From an uncultured Rubrobacteraceae bacterium (GTDB taxonomy: Bacteria > Actinomycetota > Rubrobacteria > Rubrobacterales > Rubrobacteraceae), in assembly GCA_902806095.1 (NCBI GenBank), contig CADCVF010000070.1, forward strand, positions 1 to 64,000: DNA of 64,000 bases. Reading direction: 5' to 3'. Position 1 is the first letter of the stretch. Each line of letters begins with the position of its first letter. Position numbers and translations under genes: made by a program. This document shows, in pieces, positions 51,369-60,630 of the stretch. The notes beneath the pieces are model-generated. The model worked only from the letters and a program-made list of their open reading frames with translations. It was not told the origin of the DNA and made no database searches.

Positions 51369-51461
51369 CTTCTCCTCACCTCCGTGCGGCCGACACGCGA
51401 TCGGCCGCCTTCAACTCGTCTGTAGAGAACACATCGATCGTCTTCCTCCACGGCTCGATGC

Positions 51462-53159
51462 TCAGAACAACCCCACTATCTCACCGTTCTCGTCTATGTC
51501 TATACTTTCGGCGGCGGGAGAGGCGCTCAGGCCAGGCATCGTGCGCATCTCCCCGCAGATGGGGTAGACGAAGCCGGCCCCTACCGAAGCCCTGACTTCC
51601 CTGACCGGGAGTGTCCAACCCTTAGGCGCCCCCTTGAGCGATGGATCTGAGGAGATGGATAGGTGCGTCTTGGCCATGCAGATCGGCAGCCCGCCGAAGC
51701 CGCTGTTCTCGTACGAGTCGAGCATCCTTGCCGCCTGCGGGTCGTACTCCACATCCCTCGCCCCGTACACCTTCGTGGCGATGGCCTCTATCTTTTCGCG
51801 CAAGGACGCTGTGTCGGGGTAGAGGAACTCGAACTCGGTCTGCTCTTCTGCGGCCTCGGCGACCGCCTCGGCGAGCTCCACCGCACCCGCCCCTCCCTCC
51901 GAGAAGTGGTTGCACACGGCCACCCGTGCGCCCATCTCCTCGGCGACCTCCCGGATGACGTCGTACTCTGACTCGTGGTCTGTGGGGAAGGCGTTGATCG
52001 CCACCACGGGTGAGACGCCGTGCAGGCGGATGTTCTCGATCTGCTTTCTGAGGTTGGCGGCGCCAGCATACACGTCATCCGGGTTCTCCTTGAGCAGCTC
52101 GTCGGGGAGGGGCTTGCCCGCCCTTACCTCGTAGCGCCCGGAGTGGGCTTTGAGCGCCCGCACGGTGGCGACGAGCACCGCGGCGTCGGGCTCAAGCCCC
52201 GAGTAGCGGCACTTGATGTTGAAGAAGCGCTCGGCGCCCATGTCGGCGCCGAAGCCTGCTTCGGTTATGAGGAAGTCTCCCCCGCGGATGCCGACCTCGT
52301 CGGCCACGATGGATGAGTTGCCAGTGGCGATGTTGCCGAAAGGCCCGGCGTGGACCAGGGCGGGCGTGTTCTCCAGGGTCTGCATGAGGTTGGGTTTTAT
52401 AGCCTCCTTCATGATGACCGCCATGACGCCCGCGGCCCTGAGGTCCTCGGCGGTTACGGGGTTTCCGTAGGCGTCACTACCGATCACGATCCGCCCGAAG
52501 CGGCTGCGCATGTCCTGGAGCGAGGTGGAGAGCGCGAGGATCGCCATCACCTCGGAGGCCGCCGTGATGTCGAAGCCGGTCTGGCGCGGGACCCCATCGG
52601 TCCTGGCGCCGAGCCCGGCGACGATGTGTCTCAGCGCCCGATCGTTTACGTCCATCACCCGCCGCCAGGTGATACTGTGCGGCTCGATATCGAGGGCGTT
52701 TCCCTGGTAGAGGTGGTTGTCGATCATGGCGGCGAGCTGGTTGTGGGCTTCGGTGACCGCGTGGATGTCGCCGGTGAGGTGCAGGTTGAGGGCCTCCATC
52801 GGCACGACCTGGCTGTAGCCGCCGCCCGCTGCGCCGCCCTTGATGCCGAAGACGGGGCCCATCGAGGCCTGGCGCACCGCCACCGTCGCCGTCTTGCCGA
52901 TGTGCTTGAAGGCCTGTCCCAGCCCGACGGTGGTCGTCGTCTTCCCCTCGCCCAGGGGGGTTGGCGTAATGGCGGAGACCACTACGTACTTGGCCTTCGG
53001 CCTGCCTGAGAGTTCCTCGATGGCGTCGAGCTTTATCTTGGCGACGCCCTCTCCGTAGGGCTCCAGGAGGTGCTCACCGATCCCTATCTCAGCGGCGATC
53101 TCTTTCATCGGCAGGAGCTTCGCCTGCCTGGCGACATCCAGGTTCTTCGGTAACGTCAT
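51462..53159 (-). CDS. fhs: Formate-tetrahydrofolate ligase
   Basis: Formyl-THF synthetase, 565 aa, interconverting formate + ATP + THF with 10-formyl-THF. The P-loop TPTPLGEGKTTTTVGLGQAF is near residue 66-85. Other landmarks are QASMGPVFGIKGGAAGGGYSQVVPMEALNLHLTGD, FDITAASEVMAIL and NCTVVATVRALKAHSG-like VLVATVRALKAHSGRYE. PICMAKTHLSISSDP and VGAGFVYPICGEMRTMPGLS end it. In a catabolic operon it likely runs toward formate and ATP, regenerating free THF from C1 units produced by sarcosine oxidation. It lies 5 bp after soxG. Confidence 0.96.
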   Translation of the reverse strand: MTLPKNLDVARQAKLLPMKEIAAEIGIGEHLLEPYGEGVAKIKLDAIEELSGRPKAKYVVVSAITPTPLGEGKTTTTVGLGQAFKHIGKTATVAVRQASMGPVFGIKGGAAGGGYSQVVPMEALNLHLTGDIHAVTEAHNQLAAMIDNHLYQGNALDIEPHSITWRRVMDVNDRALRHIVAGLGARTDGVPRQTGFDITAASEVMAILALSTSLQDMRSRFGRIVIGSDAYGNPVTAEDLRAAGVMAVIMKEAIKPNLMQTLENTPALVHAGPFGNIATGNSSIVADEVGIRGGDFLITEAGFGADMGAERFFNIKCRYSGLEPDAAVLVATVRALKAHSGRYEVRAGKPLPDELLKENPDDVYAGAANLRKQIENIRLHGVSPVVAINAFPTDHESEYDVIREVAEEMGARVAVCNHFSEGGAGAVELAEAVAEAAEEQTEFEFLYPDTASLREKIEAIATKVYGARDVEYDPQAARMLDSYENSGFGGLPICMAKTHLSISSDPSLKGAPKGWTLPVREVRASVGAGFVYPICGEMRTMPGLSASPAAESIDIDENGEIVGLF

Positions 53160-53164
53160 GCTCT

Positions 53165-53800
53165 CTAAACTCCTCTGTCTCCGGGGTCGACGAACCCGTC
53201 GACCTCTATGCCGAACTCATCGCCCGCGTCTATCAACGCGTCGAAGAGGTACTGACCCGAGGACCGCTCGCAATGCAGCAGGTACGACCTTGCCCCCCCG
53301 CTGTCGTCGCGAACGACGTCGGTTACGAGCTTCGCCACGGAGCTGCGGAAGGCCGCCCCGTCGGGCGTGACCTCATCGGCGAAATCGATGGCGCACACCT
53401 TCGCCAGCAGATCGGGCGTCCTCGGGCCCGTGATGCGTATGAGCGCCCGCCCGTGCGTGGCGTCGAAGACGCTGACCAGTCCCTCATCCTGCACTACTTC
53501 TACACGCTTTCCAACCGCCTGATTCGTTCCTGGTGCGGCAAGCAGCAGCCACTCGCCGGGGCCGGAGCCGACGACGAGGGTCCCGTGGGTATCGCGGGCG
53601 GCGCGCCCGAAGGGGACGCCTAGAGCGCGGGCGAGCTCGCCGTACATGGGGGCCAGCACGAGGACTTTGGCGAGAGGGGTGCAGTCTGTGATCTTCAGTT
53701 CGGCGTCGCTGCTGCGGGCACTGATCTCCCAGCCGTACTCAATAGTCGTCGGAGGGGCCGGCGCTATGGGGCTTCGGGCGACGGGGGCTCTCTCAACCAC
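53165..53800 (-). CDS. soxG: Sarcosine oxidase, gamma subunit
   Basis: Gamma subunit of heterotetrameric sarcosine oxidase, 211 aa. It has the fold of a half GcvT-like domain: GTLVVGSGPGEWLLLAAPG, VFDATHGRALIRITGPRTPDLLAKVCAIDF and the C-terminal HCERSSGQYLFDALIDAGDEFGIEVDGF are all conserved. The subunit contacts the alpha subunit and is needed for assembly. The start is a GTG at 53800 overlapping the soxA stop by 8 bp. The order soxB-D-A-G matches other bacteria. Confidence 0.93.
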   Translation of the reverse strand: MVERAPVARSPIAPAPPTTIEYGWEISARSSDAELKITDCTPLAKVLVLAPMYGELARALGVPFGRAARDTHGTLVVGSGPGEWLLLAAPGTNQAVGKRVEVVQDEGLVSVFDATHGRALIRITGPRTPDLLAKVCAIDFADEVTPDGAAFRSSVAKLVTDVVRDDSGGARSYLLHCERSSGQYLFDALIDAGDEFGIEVDGFVDPGDRGV

Positions 53801-56621
53801 GCTGGCGCGTCCCTTCAGGATCGTAGTGCGCGTGGTGCGGCGTGACGGAGGCCGGGACGCGCTCTCCGCCGGGCAGTTGCACGACGACTTTCGTCCCCGG
53901 CGTTGTGAGGTGCTCGGCGACGAAGCCCAGGCAGATCGAACGCCCCAGCGTGGGCGACATGCGGCTCGACGTTATTCGGCCCACGATCTCGCTCTCTCCC
54001 TCCACGATCTGGCTCGCCTCAGGGGGAACCAACGAGCCGTCGTGTGGTTGCAATCCGACTAGCTGAAGGCGGCCGTTGATCTCACTCTGCCACGCCAGTT
54101 CGGGCTTGCCCGTGAAGTCGTCCTTGTCCAGTTTGACCATCCGACCGAGGCCCACATCGTAAGGTCCTGTGAGCCCGTCGGTGTCCTGGCCTACGATGAA
54201 GTGGCCCTTCTCCAGGCGCAGGATGCGCTGCGCCTCTACTCCGAAGGGTCCTACGCCCAGGTCCGCGCCGCGCTGCATGAGCGTCTCCCACACGTGCAGC
54301 CCGTAGGCTGCGGGCACGTGGACCTCGTAGCTGAGCTCACCGGTGAAGCCGAGGCGCCACATAAAGCAGCCTTCGACGCCGGCGACACGCCCCTCGCGAA
54401 CTCGCATGTAGGGGAAAGCATCCGGCGAGAGGTCCACGCCCTCGGTCAGGCGCAGGAGCAACTCGCGGGACTTGGGCCCGGCGACGTTGATGCTCGCGTA
54501 CGCCGTGGTTACGGGGGTGACGTGGATCCGCCACCCCGGGTGGGCGGTCTGCAGCCAGTTGTCGATCCACTCCCCCACGCCGGCGGCGCCCGAGGAGGTC
54601 GTCGTCATGACGTACCACTCCGGGCCGAGGCGGCCTGTCACGCCGTCGTCGAAGACCACGCCGTCCTCGAGGCACATCACACCGTAGCGGACGCGGCCTT
54701 CTTCGAGGTTGTCCCACCTGTTGACGTAGAGGTGGTTCAGCAGTTTGGGCACGTCAGGGCCGCGCAGGTCGAACTTGCCAAGAGGCGTAACGTCTATGAT
54801 GCCGACGTTCTCGCGGACGTTCAGGACCTCGGAGGCGGGGTCGCCGTAGTGGTCGGGGCGGATCCAGGCCCCCGCCACCAGCGGCTTCGCCCCACGGATC
54901 TCGTGCCACGGCTGCATCGGTGAGTACCGCACAGGCTCGAAGATGCGCCCGGCCAGGGCCCCCAGTGTTACCGGACTGTACGGGGGCCGCCACACGGTGG
55001 TCCCTGTCTCCTCGATAGTGCGCCCCGTAGTCTCGGCCATGATCGCCACGGCGTTGACGCTCTCGAGCTTGCCCTGGGCAGGGCCCATGGTTACGGTCGT
55101 ATATCGCTTGACCAGCTCTATAGAGTCGTAGCCCTCCTTCTCGGCTGTGACGAGGTCCTTGGAGGTGACGTCCTCTGAGTAGTCCACGATGCCGTGCGTC
55201 TTCCCACGGAACAACGCCGGGTGCTCGTAGAGAGGCAGCTCCGAGATCTCTGCTGGCGGCGCCTCCGACTCTAGCGGGATGCCGCCGCGCAGCCGCCTCG
55301 CGGTCTTTGCGGCCCGCCTGGCGGCCTCGCCGCCTGTGGCTCGCGCGTGCTCGATCAGTTCCTCGAGTGTCCCGTCGCCGGCGATTCCGCCGCACGTCAG
55401 CACGTCGTCGGGGAGGTGGGAAGAGAAGAAACGGGCCGCCCTCTCGTTGTAGACGGGCCGGTCGCCGGCCATGTTTATCAGCGAGGTTGGCGCTGTCCAA
55501 CCCACGGCCGTAACGAGGAGGTCGCACTCTATCTCGGCGCCGTCGGAGCACTCCACAGCACGTACGCCCTTGCCGCCGCCTTTTACGCGCACGATGTCTC
55601 CGCCCCTGCGGGCGTCGACGACGCGCGCGACCTCGACGCCCGAGCGCGCGAGGTCTTCCGCCGCCGCGTCGCCACTCTCGTTCGCCGAGAAGACCACAGC
55701 CCGCTCCCCTGGCTTGACGGCGTAGAGGTTGATCAGACGCCGCGCGGCGGTCGAGAGGATGACCCCTGGCGTGTCGTTGCCCTCGAAGACGTAGGGGCGC
55801 TCTATGAGGCCCGGCGCGACCACGAGTGTCTTGGCCCTGGCCTTGACGAGCCTTTCCTCGACGTGGGACAGGTCGCGTTGCATTACAGCGACCCAGTTGT
55901 CATCGTAGCGCCCTTCGACGACCGAGTTGGGCATTACCTCGATGCCAGGCGAGCTTGCCACCTCCTCGCGCAGCGCGCGCAAGGCGGCAAGCTCGGCCTC
56001 GTCACCCCAGCGGAGGTAGCCGCCGAGCTCGTACTCTTCCTCCACAAGCAAGACCTGCGCCCCCGCTCTTGCGGCCGCGACCGCCGCTGCCATCCCGGCG
56101 GGACCGCCTCCCGCGACGAGGACGTCGGGGTGGGCGTAGCGCTTGTCGAAGTAATCCTGCGCCGGGCTGGCTGAGACTGTGCCGCCGGCGGAGAAACGTC
56201 GCAGCATCCGCCGGTATACGGGCCACAGCCGGCGGGGCTTGATGAAGGTCTTGTAGTAGAAGCCGGCGGAGAGGAAACGGCCGAAGGCCCCGTTGGCAGA
56301 CTTCACGTCGTACTCGAGCGAGGGCCAGACCCCCTGGGGGCTAACGACCATCCCAGGCTCTACGCGCCGGTGGGCGCCCCTGACGTTCGGCTCGTCGTCG
56401 ACCTGTACCATGCAACCCGGGTCGAGGAAGCTCGCCGTCAGCAGCCCTCGCGGGCGGTGGTACTTGAAGCTGCGGGAGAAGATCCGCTCGCCGCAAGCGG
56501 CCAGCGCCGAGATGATGGTGTCCCCTCCGTAAGCGGGGTACTCCTCACCATTCCAAGTGAACGTGAACTCTCGTTGGCGGTCGATGACCTCGCCCGGTCG
56601 GTGGTCCAGGCGCATGGACAT
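53793..56621 (-). CDS. soxA: Sarcosine oxidase, alpha subunit
   Basis: Alpha subunit of heterotetrameric sarcosine oxidase, 942 aa. The N-terminal 2Fe-2S-like domain part (GDTIISALAACGERIFSRSFKYHRPRG) is followed by the NAD/FAD domain VLVAGGGPAGMAAAVAAARAG near residue 168. The C-terminal 400 residues are a GcvT-type folate-binding region (RTIEETGTTVWRPPY, ILRLEKGHFIVGQDTDGLTGPYDVGLG). It takes the C1 group released on sarcosine oxidation to 5,10-methylene-THF. The ATG lies 27 bp past soxD. Normal full length. Confidence 0.95.
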   Translation of the reverse strand: MSMRLDHRPGEVIDRQREFTFTWNGEEYPAYGGDTIISALAACGERIFSRSFKYHRPRGLLTASFLDPGCMVQVDDEPNVRGAHRRVEPGMVVSPQGVWPSLEYDVKSANGAFGRFLSAGFYYKTFIKPRRLWPVYRRMLRRFSAGGTVSASPAQDYFDKRYAHPDVLVAGGGPAGMAAAVAAARAGAQVLLVEEEYELGGYLRWGDEAELAALRALREEVASSPGIEVMPNSVVEGRYDDNWVAVMQRDLSHVEERLVKARAKTLVVAPGLIERPYVFEGNDTPGVILSTAARRLINLYAVKPGERAVVFSANESGDAAAEDLARSGVEVARVVDARRGGDIVRVKGGGKGVRAVECSDGAEIECDLLVTAVGWTAPTSLINMAGDRPVYNERAARFFSSHLPDDVLTCGGIAGDGTLEELIEHARATGGEAARRAAKTARRLRGGIPLESEAPPAEISELPLYEHPALFRGKTHGIVDYSEDVTSKDLVTAEKEGYDSIELVKRYTTVTMGPAQGKLESVNAVAIMAETTGRTIEETGTTVWRPPYSPVTLGALAGRIFEPVRYSPMQPWHEIRGAKPLVAGAWIRPDHYGDPASEVLNVRENVGIIDVTPLGKFDLRGPDVPKLLNHLYVNRWDNLEEGRVRYGVMCLEDGVVFDDGVTGRLGPEWYVMTTTSSGAAGVGEWIDNWLQTAHPGWRIHVTPVTTAYASINVAGPKSRELLLRLTEGVDLSPDAFPYMRVREGRVAGVEGCFMWRLGFTGELSYEVHVPAAYGLHVWETLMQRGADLGVGPFGVEAQRILRLEKGHFIVGQDTDGLTGPYDVGLGRMVKLDKDDFTGKPELAWQSEINGRLQLVGLQPHDGSLVPPEASQIVEGESEIVGRITSSRMSPTLGRSICLGFVAEHLTTPGTKVVVQLPGGERVPASVTPHHAHYDPEGTRQRG

Positions 56622-56647
56622 GACGGTCTTCTGTGCCGTCTTGGTCG

Positions 56648-56974
56648 TCAGTAGATCGCACCTCCGCCGTCACCGGCGACGTTCCCGCCGGTGGCCCGCT
56701 CTTCTTGCCCCTCGGGAAGCTGTGCTTCGGGGAGCCGCGAGGCTCTTACTTCGTTGGTCATCGTGTGCCGTTCGGCGATGAGGTGCTGCCTGCACCCTGC
56801 GCTGTGGAACCACGTCTCCGTCGTCCAGCCCACGGGGTTGTTACGCGTGTAGAGGAAGGTTCTCCACTCCTCGACGCCGGTCTCGTTCGGGTCCGGGCGC
56901 TCCGAGACCTCGCCGACGTAGCGGAACTCCGAAACGTTGCGCGGCCCGCAGTAAGGGCAAGGCAGCAGGATCAC
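56648..56974 (-). CDS. soxD: Sarcosine oxidase, delta subunit
   Basis: Small zinc-binding delta subunit, 108 aa. The typical pattern CPYCGPRNVSEFRYVGE (residues 6-22) holds two of the zinc Cys, with TETWFHSAGCRQHLIAERHTMTNEV giving the Cys/His part. The C-terminal 30 residues (AQLPEGQEERATGG) are low-complexity and may be disordered. The start is GTG 12 bp after the soxB stop. Confidence 0.94.
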   Translation of the reverse strand: MILLPCPYCGPRNVSEFRYVGEVSERPDPNETGVEEWRTFLYTRNNPVGWTTETWFHSAGCRQHLIAERHTMTNEVRASRLPEAQLPEGQEERATGGNVAGDGGGAIY

Positions 56975-56989
56975 GGCCTCCCCCCGATC

Positions 56990-58330
56990 TCAGTGCCCAA
57001 CGGCCGCGGCCCCTTTCTCGCCCATCAGGCTGCCACTCGCGAACCGGTCGAGGCTGAAGGGCGCGATGAGATCCGGCATCTTGCCCGTGGCGATGAGTGC
57101 GGCCATCGTCTCGCCCGAGACGGGACCGGCCTTGAACCCGTACGTGCCCCAGCCTACGTCTACGAAGAAGCCGGCCACCGGCGTTACGCCCATGATGGGC
57201 GAGAAGTCCGGCGTCATGTCGCAAAGCCCCGACCACTGGCGCAGCAGGCGCATCTTGGCCAGGGAGGGCATGAGCTCGAGCACGTGCCCGGCCAGGCCCT
57301 CGGTAAACTCCAGCGAGCCCCGCATCGAGTACGAGGTGAACGGGTCCACGCTGGCGCCGAAGACCAGCTCTCCCCTGTCGGTCTGGCTCACGTAAACGTG
57401 CAGCGTACCCGAGACTATTACGGGATTCAGGAATGGCCTCACCGGCTCGGTGACGGCCGCCTGCAGGGGGAAAGTGCTTACCGGCATCTTCACCCCGACC
57501 ATGTCAGAGATCAGGGTCGACCATCCGGCCGTGCAGTTGACCACGACGGGCGTGGCGATGTCGCCCCTCTTCGTCCTGACACCGCTGACTTTGCCTCCGG
57601 TTACGTCGATGCCGGTAACCTCGGTGTTCTGGTGGATGTGCACGCCGAGGGCGTCCGCGCCGCGGGCGTAGCCCCAGACCACGGCGTCGTGGCGGATGAT
57701 CCCGCCCGGCGGATGGTAGAGCGCTCCGAGAATCGGGTAGCGCACGTCTTCTGAGGTATCCATAAAGGGGACGAGCTTCTTGATCTCATCGGGCCCGATG
57801 ACCTCGGAATCTACCCCTTCGAGCTTGTTGACCTCGGCCCGCCAACGCATCGTGCGCAGCGAGCTGTCATTGTGGGCGAGGGTGAGGTGGCCGCGCTGGG
57901 CGAACATCGCGTTGTAGTTCAGATCCGCAGACAGGGTCTCGTAGAGCTTCACGGATCGGTCGTAGAAACGGATGCCCTCGGGCGTGAGGTAATTCGAGCG
58001 GATGATCGCCGTATTGCGCCCCGACCCGCCGCTGCCTATGTAGCCCTTGTCAAGCACGGCCACGTTCGTGATGCCGTGATTCTTGGCCAGGTAGTAGGCG
58101 GTGGCCAGCCCGTGCACGCCGCCCCCGACGACGACGACGTCATAGCTCGACTTCGGGTCGTGCCTGCGCCAGGCTCGCGGCCAGTCGGCCTGCGAGAAGC
58201 CGTGGCGCAAGAGGTCGAACGCCGAGTACCTGTAAGGCTTGTGGCCGTTAGTCGAGCCGTTACGATCGTAGGGACCGACCGAGGACATGACGGCCCCGAG
58301 GGCCGACTTTATAGCCCCAGGCGCCCTCAT
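56990..58330 (-). CDS. soxB: Sarcosine oxidase, beta subunit
   Basis: Catalytic beta subunit with FAD and covalent FMN, 446 aa. The FAD motif VVVVGGGVHGLATAYYLAKNHG is at about 48-69, the FMN-attaching His region lies in RGHLTLAHNDSSL, and GWGTYGFKAGPVSGETMAALIA is at the C-terminus. It oxidises sarcosine to glycine with O2 and passes the C1 unit to folate. The ATG at 58330 overlaps the MTHFR stop (ATGA) and AGGAG is at the right distance; an upstream in-frame ATG would lie deep in the MTHFR gene. The pre-FAD 45 residues are usual for the family. Confidence 0.95.
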   Translation of the reverse strand: MRAPGAIKSALGAVMSSVGPYDRNGSTNGHKPYRYSAFDLLRHGFSQADWPRAWRRHDPKSSYDVVVVGGGVHGLATAYYLAKNHGITNVAVLDKGYIGSGGSGRNTAIIRSNYLTPEGIRFYDRSVKLYETLSADLNYNAMFAQRGHLTLAHNDSSLRTMRWRAEVNKLEGVDSEVIGPDEIKKLVPFMDTSEDVRYPILGALYHPPGGIIRHDAVVWGYARGADALGVHIHQNTEVTGIDVTGGKVSGVRTKRGDIATPVVVNCTAGWSTLISDMVGVKMPVSTFPLQAAVTEPVRPFLNPVIVSGTLHVYVSQTDRGELVFGASVDPFTSYSMRGSLEFTEGLAGHVLELMPSLAKMRLLRQWSGLCDMTPDFSPIMGVTPVAGFFVDVGWGTYGFKAGPVSGETMAALIATGKMPDLIAPFSLDRFASGSLMGEKGAAAVGH

Positions 58331-59172
58331 CGCGGCGCTCCTGCGCCGCTGACCCCTTGGCGGCCGAGCATTCGTTGCCTCCACTGTTCCGTGCCCTCCA
58401 CCTGGTTGAAAGTGTAGAGGTGCAACCCCGCGATATCGTGATGCTCGTCGCTGGCGTAAGGAGCCAGTCTCTGGACCAAATCGTCGGGGCTGTAGCTGCC
58501 TGGCTTCAACAGCATGCTCACCAGGCTACCCTGTTTCTTGAGGAACCGGAGCGAGTCGCCGACCCCGACCTTCAGCGAGATCTGTAGCAGCTTTTTCCGG
58601 TCCACGGCGCCTGGCATCCCGACGTAGATCGGCAACCTGATCCCTTTGCGACGGATGTCTGAGATCCAGCCGAGAATTCTCTCGGCGTCGAAGCAGAGTT
58701 GGGTGACAACGTAGGAGGCGAAAGGCTGCTTGTCCAGCAGCGAGCGGTCGAGCTCCTCGTCGTCGATCAGGGGGTGACCCTCGGGGTACCCGCCGATGCC
58801 GACCTCCTCGATGCCGTGCTCCAACCGCGACATCGCGTCGAGCAGTTCGAGGGCGCTCGCGTACGGGCCGACGGGCTCCGTAGAGTCGCCCCCGATGACG
58901 TAGATCTCCCGCAGCTCATGATCGTCGAACCACCGCAAAATCTGCTCGAGGTGCGCCCTGTCCGCCACGAGCCGCGCCGCGATGTGCGGCACCACCCGAA
59001 AGCCGCGCTCGAGCAACCTCTCACTGAAGCGCAGGGTGTTCTCGATGCCCTTGGTTGGCGAGCAGGTCACCGCCACCTTCGCATCTTCGGGGAGGTGTTC
59101 GGCCTGGTCCTCCGCCCTTTTGGTCGGGAGGATCTCGAACCTGGGCCGCGAGAGTATCTCAGAGTCAGTCAT
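58327..59172 (-). CDS. Methylenetetrahydrofolate reductase family protein
   Basis: FAD-dependent TIM-barrel protein of the MetF family, 281 aa. KVAVTCSPTKGIENTLRFSERL, HIAARLVADRAHLEQIL with the conserved R, IYVIGGDSTEPVGPYASALELL and GIGGYPEGHPL are the substrate and flavin contacts; YVVTQLCFDAERILGWI and PIYVGMPGAVDRKKLLQIS follow. The usual reaction is 5,10-methylene-THF to 5-methyl-THF; in this operon it could run in the other direction to oxidise methyl-THF made by the DmdA-like protein. The ATG at 59172 has no strong site; the next ATG lies in SoxB. Confidence 0.9.
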   Translation of the reverse strand: MTDSEILSRPRFEILPTKRAEDQAEHLPEDAKVAVTCSPTKGIENTLRFSERLLERGFRVVPHIAARLVADRAHLEQILRWFDDHELREIYVIGGDSTEPVGPYASALELLDAMSRLEHGIEEVGIGGYPEGHPLIDDEELDRSLLDKQPFASYVVTQLCFDAERILGWISDIRRKGIRLPIYVGMPGAVDRKKLLQISLKVGVGDSLRFLKKQGSLVSMLLKPGSYSPDDLVQRLAPYASDEHHDIAGLHLYTFNQVEGTEQWRQRMLGRQGVSGAGAPR

Positions 59173-59283
59173 CAGCAATGAACCAGGTAAGTATACGCGC
59201 CGCCTCGTCGGGGTGGTCCTCCACCACGAGATACCCGGCCGGCGACGGACCGTCGCCTATCCACCGGCGAATGCCCCGGGCCG

Positions 59284-60495
59284 CTAGTACGATTTGGCCG
59301 TCCCCGCCTTCAGGTCCGCCTTGACGGTCTCCTTTCTCGGATCTATGAACGGCTTCTCGATGACGGTGGCCTCGAACTCGCCGGTCTCCATCCTCACCGT
59401 CAGCCTTGTCCCCAGATCCGCGTGCTCGATGGGCACCAGGGCGTAGCCGATGTTCTTCCTGAGACGCGGGGACCAGAATGCCGAGGAGACCTGCCCTATC
59501 TGTGAGCCGTCGTCGACGACCTGCAGGTAGTCCTCTATGTAACCTACCAGCGGGTCGCAATCGAGCTCTATGCCGACCACCTTGCGGCTTATACCCTCGT
59601 CCGCGATGCGCTTGAGCGCCTCCTTGCCGATGAAGTCGGCCTCCTGGTCCAGCTCCACCGTGTACCCCAGGTCCACCTCGAAAGGGTTCAGGAAGTGGTA
59701 GTCGCTGTAGCCGTTGTTATCCAGGGCGATATCGGAGCCGTAGCTGAGGATACCGGCCTCCACGCGCCGGATCTGGCTCGGCCCGATCACTGCAAGGTCG
59801 TGGGGCTTGCCATACCTCAGTATCGTGTCCCAGAACTTCATGCCGTCGCGGCTGGCGTTCCTGAGGTAGATCTCGAACCCCACCTCGCCGGTGTAGCCGG
59901 TCCGCGACACCACGACGTCCATGCCGTCGAGATCGAACTCGTCCATCCAGTAGTACTTGAGGTCCAGGATCTGGTCGCCGAAGATGTCCACCATGACGTC
60001 CCTAGACTTGGGACCCTGGATCTGGACCGGCACCACATCAGGCTCCCGGATCTGCACGTCGTGGCCCGACGCGGCGGCCACGCCCTTGGCCCAGAGCAGC
60101 ACGTCGCCGTCGGCAACCGACAGCCAGAAGTGGTTCTCGCCGAGGCGCAGGAGCACCGGGTTGTTGATGACGCCACCGTCCACGTCGGTGTTGAGCGCGA
60201 ACTTGCACTGCTTGACCGAGCACTTGTTCAGGTCGCGCGGGGTGAGCATATTGGTGAACTCGAAGGCGTCGGGGCCGGTGATCTCGACCTGCCGCTCGGC
60301 GGCGACATCCCACATGGTTACGTCGTTGACGAGCTTCCAGTACTCGACGAGCATGTCGTCGTAGTGCCTGGGGTGGTACTGGCGGTTGGTGACCGTGTAG
60401 GACTGGACGCCGTGGCGCTGGTGGGCGTAGAAGAATGGGGACTTGCGGATCCGGGTGTACATGTGGATCCTCGGGGTGTCGTAGGGTATGCGCAA
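59284..60495 (-). CDS. GcvT/DmdA-like THF-dependent demethylase
   Basis: Aminomethyltransferase-family protein, 403 aa, closest in look to DmdA, the THF-dependent demethylase of dimethylsulfoniopropionate: RIRKSPFFYAHQRHGVQSYTV, MWDVAAERQVEITGPDAFEF, TPRDLNKCSVKQCKFALNT, NNPVLLRLGENHFWLSVADGDVLLWAKGVA and QGPKSRDVMVDIFGD are typical. VSRTGYTGEVGFEIYLRNAS and ADFIGKEALKR complete the fold. It would pass a methyl group from a methylated amine, sulfonium or ether to THF. With betaine transporters and sarcosine oxidase nearby, betaine or dimethylglycine are candidate substrates. The TTG start follows AGGAGGAATTGCT. First gene of the operon. Confidence 0.88.
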   Translation of the reverse strand: MRIPYDTPRIHMYTRIRKSPFFYAHQRHGVQSYTVTNRQYHPRHYDDMLVEYWKLVNDVTMWDVAAERQVEITGPDAFEFTNMLTPRDLNKCSVKQCKFALNTDVDGGVINNPVLLRLGENHFWLSVADGDVLLWAKGVAAASGHDVQIREPDVVPVQIQGPKSRDVMVDIFGDQILDLKYYWMDEFDLDGMDVVVSRTGYTGEVGFEIYLRNASRDGMKFWDTILRYGKPHDLAVIGPSQIRRVEAGILSYGSDIALDNNGYSDYHFLNPFEVDLGYTVELDQEADFIGKEALKRIADEGISRKVVGIELDCDPLVGYIEDYLQVVDDGSQIGQVSSAFWSPRLRKNIGYALVPIEHADLGTRLTVRMETGEFEATVIEKPFIDPRKETVKADLKAGTAKSY

Positions 60496-60630
60496 AGCAA
60501 TTCCTCCTGGGACATCGTGATCTGTGACCCTCTTTGTTCGGATTTGGGGTGCGTCGCTGCGAAATACCCTGTATTGCCCTCCTGTTCTACGCTCTCCGCA
60601 GCCGGAATGTATCACGCACTAGATTGTTGC

